NCBI RefSeq assembly: GCF_005145005.1
Contig: NZ_CP039712.1
Span: 899,001 to 963,000 of the forward strand
Length of the DNA: 64,000 nt
From: Vagococcus zengguangii
GTDB lineage: Bacteria; Bacillota; Bacilli; Lactobacillales; Vagococcaceae
Reading direction: 5' to 3'
Positions 45,322 to 53,091 of this stretch are shown here, piece by piece (the first letter of the stretch is position 1; every line of letters begins with the position of its first letter). The notes beneath the pieces were generated by a model, which was not told the origin of the DNA, ran no database searches, and saw only the letters and a program-made list of their open reading frames with translations. Position numbers and translations under genes: made by a program.

Positions 45322-46180
45322 ACTAAGCAAAAGAGGCTGTGACATAAGTCTCTAAAAAAACCCCTGATAAATTTGGCAATAAAGCCAAATTTATCAGGGG
45401 TTTTGGTATAATAAAATAAAAAAGAAGCACGGTCCGACCCATGCTTCAAAGAATCCTAGAAAGGACCAAAAAATGTATTCTAATTATAACATGAATCAGT
45501 TAAGTTTGGATATTACAACTTCATATATTCCAGAAAAAAATAATACGGCTTGGTTTATTAACGAGCTAGTTGAAACATTAAAAATCAAAGAATCTTATTT
45601 ATTCGGAAGACCACGTCAATATAATTTATCTGCTATGTTAAAGCTGGTCTTATTTGCGTACACACGCAGTGTTTTTAGTAGTCGTAAAATTGCTCAATTG
45701 GCTGAAGAGAGCCTACCGGCTCGTTGGTTAACACAAGAAATGGTGCCTTCTTATCGAACGATTGCACGCTTTAGAATATCTGATGAATTAGAAGGTCTTA
45801 TTAATCAAGGCTTGGAGCAGCTAACCGCTTATTTACGTCAACAAAACATGATTGATGATGCCATTTTTATTGATGGAACTAAAATTTTAGCTGATGCCAA
45901 TAAATTTAGTTTTGTTTGGAAGAAAAGCACGATTCGTTTCGATGCGATGAATCGAGAAGCAACCGTCTCTTTAATGAATGAATTAAAAGAGGCTTATTCG
46001 TCGTCTCATATACCAGATGGTTCTAATCTGTCTTTAGATATGGTTGATGAAGTTCTAACTCGTTTAGAATTCAGATTAGAAGAATTAGAAAAACAAATTG
46101 AAACAACACCTAAGCTTTCTCCCAACTGTACTGCCCCCAAAAAGTTAGACCAAAAAATCTAACTTTTTGGGGTATTTTTT

Positions 46181-46747
46181 ATGGTGAAATATGATGAAGA
46201 ATTTAAAATGAAAGTAGTTATAGATTATTTAAAAGGCTATGGTGGTTATCAATATTTAGCTAATAAGTACCAAATTAAAAATAAATCTCAAGTTGAGCAT
46301 TGGATACGTACTTATAAGGAATTTGGCGAGTCTGGACTACGTCGTAGTCAAATAAATAAAAGTTATTCTGTTCAATTTAAGTTAGATGCGATAGAGTTAT
46401 ATGAAACAAGCGGAAAATCCTATCGTGAAATTAGCAACGGTTTAGGAATAACAAACTATTCTCTTTTAGCTGGATGGGTAAAAAAGTTCAGAGAGAATGG
46501 CATTCAAGGACTTTCCAGTAAGAAAGGTCGACCAACTAATATGCCTAAAAAAACTAACAAATCAGCAGCATACCCAGCTAATCAAACAGATCAAGAGCGG
46601 ATTGAAGAATTAGAAAAACGAGTTCGCTCATTAGAAATACAGAATGCCTATTTAAAGGAATTGAGGAAGCTAAGAAAAATGGAAGCCCAACAACAAATGA
46701 AACACTTGCGAAAATCATCCATAGCCTCCGAGGACAATTCAAATTAG
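46181..46747 (+). CDS. IS3-family OrfA
   Basis: The 188-residue protein has two helix-turn-helix segments (KVVIDYLKGYGGYQYLANKY and KLDAIELYETSGKSYREISNGLG) and a C-terminal leucine-zipper-like coiled coil around RIEELEKRVRSLEIQNAYLKELRKL. It provides DNA binding to element ends. Near its 3' part the heptamer T-TTA-AAG (46651-46657), in the zero frame, is a good -1 slippage site that would join it to OrfB as the full transposase. Confidence 0.9.
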   Translation: MVKYDEEFKMKVVIDYLKGYGGYQYLANKYQIKNKSQVEHWIRTYKEFGESGLRRSQINKSYSVQFKLDAIELYETSGKSYREISNGLGITNYSLLAGWVKKFRENGIQGLSSKKGRPTNMPKKTNKSAAYPANQTDQERIEELEKRVRSLEIQNAYLKELRKLRKMEAQQQMKHLRKSSIASEDNSN

Positions 46748-47586
46748 TTGAGCTTCTAACAGAGTTAGAATTCCCAAAAGCTACTTATATGTATTGGCAA
46801 AAACGTTTTGAAATGGATAATCCAAACAAAGAATTAGAGGAAGAAATTACCAGTATTTTTTATGAACATGAAGAACGATATGGTTATAGACGTATTACCA
46901 ACGAACTTAAAACTCGAGGAAGAACGGTTAACCATAAAAAAGTTTTGAGAATTATGAAGAAATTAGGATTGAAAGTCATTAAGTTTATGCGTAAGTCTCG
47001 TAAATATAGCTCATATAAAGGTAAAGTAGGGCTAATAGCAAAAAATAGAATTCACAGAAAATTCTATACGTCTATCCCTCATCAAAAAATCACAACTGAT
47101 ACAACGGAATTCAAATACTATGAAAAAAATAATGGGATTTTAACCGTTAAAAAACTCTACTTAGATCCCTACTTAGACATGTTCAATAGCGAAATTATTT
47201 CTTACGCTATTTCTAATCACCCGAACGCAAAATCGATTGAGCAAGCTCAATTAGCAGCTATTGAACGAACAAGCGATTGTCCCTATCGTCGAACTTTCCA
47301 TTCTGATCAAGGATGGGCTTATCAAATGAAAAATTATTCTAAATGTCTAAAGGATAATAAAATATTCCAAAGTATGTCCCGTAAGGGAAACTGTTTAGAC
47401 AATTCTCTAATGGAAAATTTCTTTGGGTTATTAAAGCAAGAAATGTATTATGGTAAAGTCTTTCATAGTTTTGAAGAATTAAAAGAGGCAATAGAAAAAT
47501 GGATTCACTACTACAATCATAAGAGAATTAAAGTGAAATTAGATGGTTTAAGCCCAGTGGCTTATCGACTAAAATTAGCTGCATAA
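46582..47586 (+). CDS. IS3-family OrfB, DDE transposase produced by -1 frameshift
   Basis: The frame is open from 46582 and overlaps OrfA in the -1 phase. Homology-like sequence begins at FKGIEEAKKNGSPTTNETLAK immediately after the slippery heptamer, so expression as an OrfAB fusion is expected. The integrase core has the three acidic residues in TTDTTEF, FHSDQGWAYQ and NCLDNSLMENFFGLLKQE, with normal spacing. The first ATG in frame (46789) would give a 265-residue protein lacking the N-terminal HTH-like part. It looks intact. Confidence 0.88.
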
Positions 47587-48661
47587 AATAAAAAATCGGA
47601 GCAGATTTCTCTACTCCGAATAAAGTCTAACTTTTGGGGTTCACTACAAACCCTGCTAAACAAGAACGACGTTCTTTAAAATCAACTAAAAGAAAATTAG
47701 CTGCACGTCGAGCTAAAATGCTAGAACATCAAAAGCAATTTAAGACTTTCGGGAAACGAAACAGCTTTTCAAAAACTGATCACGATGCCACTTTCATGAG
47801 AGTAAAAGAAGATCACATGAAAAATGGTCAGCTTAAGCCAGCTTATAATCTGCAAATTGCTACGAGCAAGCAATTTATCGTAGGCTATGATGTTTACCAA
47901 AATCCAACAGATACTAAAACGTTAATCCCTTTCTTAGAAAAAATGAATTTAGCAGAAAAGGATGCAATGTATATAGTAGCAGATGCAGGTTATGGTTCAG
48001 AAAGTAACTATCAATATCTAGAAGACAAATTATCTCAACATACCTCATTAATCCCGTACGGGACAATGTTGAAAGAAAATAGTAAGAAATGGCAGTCAGA
48101 TGATAAAAAGGTAATGAATTGGTTTTACGAAGAAAAAGAAGACTATTATATTGACCCAAAAGGAGTCCGTTTTAATTTTAATACGTATCGAAAACGCACA
48201 GACAAAGACGGTTTTTCACGTGATTTCAAGGAATATGTGGCAGAAAAATATGACGAAAATCGTGAAGAAATTCCTGCTGCGTTAACAGCCAAAGGCCACA
48301 TAAGAAAAATAATGATTAATCCTTCATGGGAATATTATAAAGCGAAGCAACGAGATTTTCTTTCAACGAAAGAAACTGGAAAAATTTACGCTAAACGTAA
48401 GATTGATGTGGAACCAGTTTTCGGACGGATGAAGGCTTCTTTGGGCTTCACTCGTTTCTCTGTGAGAGGACTTGGAAAAGTTCTCAAGGAAACCGGTATT
48501 GTTTCCTTGGCGCTAAATATGATGAAATTAGCGTCTTGGGAGACGCAGAAAGACATAGAAAATAGAAAAAATCCGAAACAAACGAAAAATAACACTTTTT
48601 GTCCGTTTCGGATTTTTTATTTTAGACTAATAACACTAACTTTTGTCACAGCCTCTTTTTG

Positions 48662-48796
48662 TTATTTATTCAATGTTTGTTTAGTAGGACATTCATTAGT
48701 ACCACAGTTGCAACCGGATTTTTTTTTTATCATTTTTTTATAAATAACTCGAGTTACTAACGCTAAAATAATTAATGAGATAAGGAATGTTGCCAA
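48662..48796 (-). CDS. FeoB-associated Cys-rich membrane protein
   Basis: This 44-residue gene starts at TTG 48796, 6 bases behind GGGGGTG at the end of feoB. An in-frame GTG overlapping the feoB stop is an alternative start. The product has one N-terminal membrane helix (TFLISLIILALVTRVIY), a basic stretch KKMIKKK and a Cys-rich tail GCNCGTNEC. This matches the small FeoB-associated family found behind feoB in Firmicutes, thought to help the iron transporter in an undefined way. The stop lies three bases from the IS1182 end, so the IS landed just behind the operon. Confidence 0.85.
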   Translation of the reverse strand: MATFLISLIILALVTRVIYKKMIKKKSGCNCGTNECPTKQTLNK

Positions 48797-48797
48797 C

Positions 48798-50912
48798 TTA
48801 TTCACCCCCATAGTTGATTGAAATACCACACAACGTGTCTTCAGCGGTAGATGTCATGTCTTTTCTAGGTTTAATGAGAATATAAACTGTTACGATAACA
48901 ATCAGGTAAGCAATCAGGGTGCTAATTGAAAGATGTTGATTAGCGATGCTCTGAGCTAATTGATAGTAGCAAAAACTTACGATATACGCAAATCCACATT
49001 GATAGCCAATGGTCATTAGTGTCCATTTTGTTTGGTTCATTTCACGTCTGATTGCGCCAATTGCCGCAAAACACGGTGCGCATAATAAGTTGAAAATTAA
49101 GAACGATAAGGCTGCTTGTGGGCTTAATAAGGATTGTATACCAGTCTGTGGTGCTAAGATACTCATCGTCCCGACAATGTTTTCTTTTGCAACTAGCCCC
49201 ATTATCGTGCTGACAGTCGTTTGCCAATTACCAAAACCAAGGGGACTGAATAAATAAGCAATGAATTTTCCAAGAGTAGCTAAGATACTATGGTCTGTCC
49301 CGACTTTTTGTAAAGCAAAATTATAGTTTGATAAAAACCAAATGGCTATCGAACTGACAAAGATGATTGAGCCTGCATTTTTTACAAAGGCTAATGTACG
49401 ATGCCATGTGACCTTCAACACACTTTTTAATTCTGGTAAATGATACTGTGGTAGCTCCATGACGAAGCTAGTTTTTTGATGTTTAAAGTAGTTTAATTTT
49501 TGCAATAATAAGCCTGATAGGATAATGGCTCCCATCCCTATGAAATAGGCGAGTGGCGCGATTAAACTGTTGCGAGGGAAGAAGACACTGGCAATAAGCC
49601 CTATTACTGGTAATTTAGCAGAACAGGGAATAAAGGTCGTTGTCATAATGGTCATTCGTCTTTCTTGTTCAGATTCGATGGTACGACAGGCCATAATGCC
49701 TGGCACACCGCAACCAGAAGAAACAAGCATAGGGATGAATGATTTACCTGATAAGCCAAAGCGTCTGAAAATCCGGTCTAAGACAAAGGCAATCCGAGCC
49801 ATGTAGCCAGAATCTTCTAGTAAATTTAAACAAATAAACAAGACACATAGCTGGGGGACAAAACCAATAACTGCTCCGACTCCTGCTACAATACCATCTA
49901 AAATTAACGCTTGGAGCCAATTTGCTACTTGCCAATTAGCGAACCAACTAGTTAGGGCTTTTGGCACGAGTTCACCAAATAATACATCGTTTACCCAGTC
50001 GGTACCAATTGCGCCTATTGATTGAATGGATAAATAATAGACACTCCACATAATCACCGCAAAAATAGGTAACCCTAACCATTTATTCGTCAATATTTTA
50101 TCCAGACGATGTTGGAATGCTACATGTTTAGAATCCGTTTTGATTAAGACTTGTTTGACTAGTTCATCTACGAGTTGATAACGGGCTTGAATAATGATTT
50201 CGTAATGTTCGAGGTTGAAAATTTGTTCGGTTATATCAATAATCTCTTCGATTTCTTGGCGTTCGCTTGTTGATAAGCTCAGTCGGTCTATTATTTCAGG
50301 TTCTTTTTCAAATAATTTTATAGCATACAAACGCTGTTTATCAGGAGCTGCTTTATGTTTAATAATGCTGCTAATCTCTGATAGGGCAGTTTCTAGACGC
50401 TGATCATATTCAAGGAAAGGACGCTCGTTAGGTTGTTTTAGAAGTTGTTTTTCTAATTGGGCTAAGCCTTTATTTCTTTTGGCACTAATTCCGCAAACAG
50501 GTATGTTTAAACGGGTAGATAATGTATGAAGATCCAATACCAAATGTTGGTCAGCTAATAGGTCTATCATATTAATGGCTAAAATTATTGGTTTACCTAG
50601 TTCGATTAATTGTAGGGTTAAATATAGACTACGTTCAAGATTAGTCGCATCAATAATATTGATAATTGTTTTGGCTTGTTCTGAAAATAAGTAATTACGA
50701 GTCACAATTTCTTCAGGTGAGTAGGGAGAAAGTGAGTAAATACCAGGTAGATCCTGAACGGTTTGACTTGTGTTAAGCAAGGTTCCTGTTTTCTTTTCGA
50801 CCGTGACACCAGGCCAATTACCAACATGCTGATTGCCACCTGTTAATTTATTGAATAAACTCGTTTTGCCGCTATTAGGATTTCCTGTTAAAGCAATTTC
50901 GCCGTGAGTCAT
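48798..50912 (-). CDS. feoB: Ferrous iron transport protein B
   Basis: The 704-residue protein has an N-terminal G-protein domain with G1 GNPNSGKTS (10-18), G3 DLPGIYSLSPYSPEE and G4 NMID. A helical spacer and a polytopic membrane domain with two Gate/Nucleoside-recognition repeats follow. The Cys-containing SSGCGVPGIMACRT and PCSAKLPVIG segments are the conserved Fe(II)-pathway motifs. It overlaps feoA by one base and is followed by the small Cys-rich gene. A Fur box precedes the operon. Confidence 0.96.
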   Translation of the reverse strand: MTHGEIALTGNPNSGKTSLFNKLTGGNQHVGNWPGVTVEKKTGTLLNTSQTVQDLPGIYSLSPYSPEEIVTRNYLFSEQAKTIINIIDATNLERSLYLTLQLIELGKPIILAINMIDLLADQHLVLDLHTLSTRLNIPVCGISAKRNKGLAQLEKQLLKQPNERPFLEYDQRLETALSEISSIIKHKAAPDKQRLYAIKLFEKEPEIIDRLSLSTSERQEIEEIIDITEQIFNLEHYEIIIQARYQLVDELVKQVLIKTDSKHVAFQHRLDKILTNKWLGLPIFAVIMWSVYYLSIQSIGAIGTDWVNDVLFGELVPKALTSWFANWQVANWLQALILDGIVAGVGAVIGFVPQLCVLFICLNLLEDSGYMARIAFVLDRIFRRFGLSGKSFIPMLVSSGCGVPGIMACRTIESEQERRMTIMTTTFIPCSAKLPVIGLIASVFFPRNSLIAPLAYFIGMGAIILSGLLLQKLNYFKHQKTSFVMELPQYHLPELKSVLKVTWHRTLAFVKNAGSIIFVSSIAIWFLSNYNFALQKVGTDHSILATLGKFIAYLFSPLGFGNWQTTVSTIMGLVAKENIVGTMSILAPQTGIQSLLSPQAALSFLIFNLLCAPCFAAIGAIRREMNQTKWTLMTIGYQCGFAYIVSFCYYQLAQSIANQHLSISTLIAYLIVIVTVYILIKPRKDMTSTAEDTLCGISINYGGE

Positions 50913-51364
50913 TATTTCGCCACCTCTTTAACTAAAATATGTTGGGCATCAGCTTTTCTTAAACTTATAGAATAACCGCGAAGTTCTAGCTCAAGTGGGT
51001 CTCCCAAAGGTGCTCTTTTTCTTAATTTAACGGTGGTATTGGTTGTAAATCCCATCTCCATTAAATGTTTTTTCAATCGTGTATCACGGTGATTGATTCC
51101 GACGATTGTGCCAATTTGATTAGTCGAGAGATCGGACAAACTGACAAATTTATCAGCTTCATTATTTATTACAGCAAGGATTTGTTTTGCTTCCTTAATC
51201 GTTAATTGATAGCTTTTTTGATTAGTAAGGGTAAGTCGATGAGATGTTTTATTTGCTAAATACCAATTATTATTCAGTAGTTCTGGAAATTTACTAGCAA
51301 TGTCGTTTGAAACAGCTGTAATCTTGTAGTTGTTCCCTTTTTCACAAAGATGAATAGGTTTCAT
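50912..51364 (-). CDS. feoA: Ferrous iron transport protein A, two-domain form
   Basis: The 150-residue protein carries a canonical FeoA SH3-like domain in its C-terminal half (VSLSDLSTNQIGTIVGINHRDTRLKKHLMEMGFTTNTTVKLRKRAPLGDPLELELRGYSISLRKADAQHILV). A degenerate related domain precedes it (about 1-70). Single-domain FeoA proteins are about 75 residues, so this is the duplicated form seen in enterococci. It is the first gene of the operon. AGGAGGAACT precedes the ATG. Confidence 0.92.
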   Translation of the reverse strand: MKPIHLCEKGNNYKITAVSNDIASKFPELLNNNWYLANKTSHRLTLTNQKSYQLTIKEAKQILAVINNEADKFVSLSDLSTNQIGTIVGINHRDTRLKKHLMEMGFTTNTTVKLRKRAPLGDPLELELRGYSISLRKADAQHILVKEVAK

Positions 51365-51406
51365 TCAAGTTCCTCCTAACCAATCCTCTTAATCGATTGA
51401 TTTATT

Positions 51407-51464
51407 GGTAATGATAATCATTATCAATTGTCTTAATCATAAGTTCATTTCCTCTCAATGTCAA
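51407..51464 (-). promoter_or_regulatory. feo promoter with Fur box
   Basis: The minus-strand promoter is TTGACA (51459-51464), 17 bases, TATGAT (51436-51441). A Fur box, GGTAATGATAATCATTATC on the plus strand (51407-51425), agrees with the 19-base consensus GATAATGATWATCATTATC at 18 positions and lies just downstream of the -10. Iron-replete repression is expected. Confidence 0.92.
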
Positions 51465-51473
51465 TCAAAGGTT

Positions 51474-51506
51474 AAAAAAACCTCCCTAAAATTATTAGGG
51501 AGGTTA
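51474..51506 (-). terminator. Terminator after tyrS
   Basis: Stem AACCTCCCTAA/TTAGGGAGGTT with loop of five, T-run on the minus strand. Confidence 0.9.
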
Positions 51507-51512
51507 AGCTTA

Positions 51513-52778
51513 TTAGTCGACTAATTTAATCAGGGTGTATTTTTTCTTACCTTTACGCACGATAATGAATTTTTCTTCAAATGAGTTGTCTTTAGTAATC
51601 ACAAACTCAACATCACGCACTTTTTCGCCATTGATTGAGATAGCACCATTTGTTACATCTTCACGTGCTTGACGTTTTGATGGTTCGATTTTTGTTTCAA
51701 TCAACCAATCGATAAGGTTCATATCATCTTTACCTATTTCAGCAGTTGGCATGTTTTTGAAACCTTCTTCAATTTGACGAGCTGATAATTGTTTCACGTC
51801 ACCAGAGAATAGGGCATCTGTAATGGTTAATGCGTCATTTAAGGCTTCTTCACCATGAACAAATAATGTCATTTCTTTTGCTAATGTTTTTTGTGCTTCG
51901 CGTTTGTGAGGTTCTGTTTCAACCTTAGCTGCTAATTCTTCAATTTCTTCTTTAGTTAAGAAGGTAAAGAATTTTAAGTATTTCACAACATCTCGGTCAT
52001 CTTGGTTTAACCAGAATTGGTAGAATTCGTAAGGTGACGTTTTTTCTGGATCTAACCAGACAGCGCCACCAGCTGTTTTACCAAATTTTGTGCCGTCAGC
52101 TTTTAACATTAAAGGAATCGTTAATCCGAAAGCTTTGGCTTCAGGTCCAACTTGTTTACGAATTAATTCTAAACCAGCTGTAATATTACCCCACTGATCC
52201 GCGCCACCTACTTGCAAACTGACGTTATGATTTTGGTGCAAATGTAAGAAGTCCATTGATTGTAAAATTTGGTAGGTAAATTCAGTGAATGAAATCCCAG
52301 TTTCTAAACGACTTGCAACGATATCTTTAGCTAACATTGTATTGACATTGAAGCTCTTACCGTAGTCTCGTAAAAAGTCTAACAATGTTAAGTTACTAGT
52401 CCAATCGTAGTTGTTGACTAATGTTAGATCTTGCTCGTTATCTTTGCTGAAAAATAGTTTTTCCATTTGAGCTGTTAATTTTTCTACGTTATGTTGAACT
52501 TGTTCCATCGTCTGTAACTGACGTTCACTTGTACGCCCACTTGGATCACCAATAGAACCTGTTGCACCACCGATTAAGATGTAAGGGTGATGGCCAAACA
52601 TTTGGAATCGTTTCAACATCATGAAGGGGATTAAATGCCCGATATGCATGCTGTCGCCAGTTGGGTCTACACCGCAGTATAAAGAAATTTTGTTGTTTTC
52701 AACATAGTCTCTTAAACCTTCAGCGTCGGTTTGTTGGTTGATGGCGTCGCGCCATGTTAATTCATCGATAATATTCAT
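51513..52778 (-). CDS. tyrS: Tyrosyl-tRNA synthetase
   Basis: The 421-residue class I synthetase has the HIGH signature in HIGHLIPFMML, the KMSKS-equivalent KFGKTAGGAVW, and a C-terminal S4 RNA-binding domain (about 355-415: SKRQAREDVTNGAISINGEKV). The tyrosine-binding QVGGADQWGNI segment is intact. It is controlled by an upstream T-box whose specifier codon is UAC, which confirms the amino-acid identity. Confidence 0.97.
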   Translation of the reverse strand: MNIIDELTWRDAINQQTDAEGLRDYVENNKISLYCGVDPTGDSMHIGHLIPFMMLKRFQMFGHHPYILIGGATGSIGDPSGRTSERQLQTMEQVQHNVEKLTAQMEKLFFSKDNEQDLTLVNNYDWTSNLTLLDFLRDYGKSFNVNTMLAKDIVASRLETGISFTEFTYQILQSMDFLHLHQNHNVSLQVGGADQWGNITAGLELIRKQVGPEAKAFGLTIPLMLKADGTKFGKTAGGAVWLDPEKTSPYEFYQFWLNQDDRDVVKYLKFFTFLTKEEIEELAAKVETEPHKREAQKTLAKEMTLFVHGEEALNDALTITDALFSGDVKQLSARQIEEGFKNMPTAEIGKDDMNLIDWLIETKIEPSKRQAREDVTNGAISINGEKVRDVEFVITKDNSFEEKFIIVRKGKKKYTLIKLVD

Positions 52779-52806
52779 GTTTTGTCTTCCTTTCGTATGT
52801 GGGTAT

Positions 52807-53043
52807 AAAAAAAGTCCCTGCAGAGCAATGCTCTACAGGGACGAAATTGACAAGTTAACTCCGTGGTACCACCCAGTTTGTGTATAGTTAATACACCACT
52901 TTATCCCTCGATAATGGGAGGGGACCACTTAATAGTTGATAGAGTGTAATTCAATCATTTATTTGTGCTAAATTTCACCAAACTTTAGCTCTCTAAAAAA
53001 CAGGGATAAATGTCTACTGTGCTCCATTAAGTTTCTGTATCTA
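52807..53043 (-). promoter_or_regulatory. Tyrosine T-box leader with terminator
   Basis: On the minus strand the leader contains the specifier segment GAATTACACTC with Tyr codon TAC, and the T-box sequence TGGGTGGTACCACGG (region 52861-52878). An intrinsic terminator GTCCCTG.AGAGC/GCTCT.CAGGGAC (52814-52842) with a seven-T tail follows. Uncharged tRNA-Tyr would stabilise the antiterminator and allow tyrS transcription. This fills the 52779-53091 gap. Confidence 0.93.
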
Positions 53044-53049
53044 TCGTTC

Positions 53050-53078
53050 ATCTTACTGATTTAGTATCTAAAAGTCAA
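53050..53078 (-). promoter_or_regulatory. tyrS T-box promoter
   Basis: Minus strand TTGACT (53073-53078), 17-base spacer, TAAGAT (53050-53055), about 7 bases before the T-box start. Confidence 0.75.
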
Positions 53079-53091
53079 CCCTTTGCACCGA

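Larger units (their letters stand above)
46127..47648 (+). mobile_element. IS3-family (IS150-like) insertion sequence
   Basis: The 1522-bp element is bounded by related ends beginning TGTACTGCCCCC (left) and, complementary at the right, TGTAGTGAACCCC. Both continue into AAAAGTTAGAC. The target duplication is AAC (46124-46126 and 47649-47651), shown by comparison with the uninterrupted copy, where CCCAACCCTGC is continuous. At the left end a 15-bp hairpin (46135-46149 with 46158-46172, arms CCCCAAAAAGTTAGA) precedes orfA and can stop outside transcription. Two overlapping frames orfA and orfB follow. Confidence 0.95.
45330..48658 (+). mobile_element. IS1182-family insertion sequence, second copy, interrupted
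   Basis: The copy is inverted relative to the one at 16958-18761 and almost identical to it. Ends are AAAGAGGCTGTGACA at 45330 and its complement ending at 48658. Removing the inserted IS3 element and one copy of its 3-base duplication leaves 1804 bases, the same as the first copy. The 5' subterminal hairpin (CCCCTGATAAATTTGGC arms), TATAAT element and leader hairpin are retained. It lies between the zinc peptidase gene and the 3' end of the feo operon. Confidence 0.93.
45473..48743 (+). pseudogene. IS1182 transposase gene interrupted by IS3-family element
   Basis: The N-terminal part (45473-46126) matches the intact transposase through KLSPN. It then runs into the IS3 element and stops at 46162. 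The remainder resumes at 47652 with NPAKQERRSLKST and continues to the C-terminus, keeping AGYGSESN at the catalytic Asp. As in the first copy there is no stop inside the element. This frame leaves through the terminal repeat and ends at 48743 in DNA antisense to the small feo gene. Without excision of the IS3 element this copy makes no full transposase. Confidence 0.92.

Noticed and set aside
47914-48159. Open frames antisense to the transposases (also 17021-17702)
   Set aside because: Shadows of the transposase coding strand, present in both copies and without ribosome sites.
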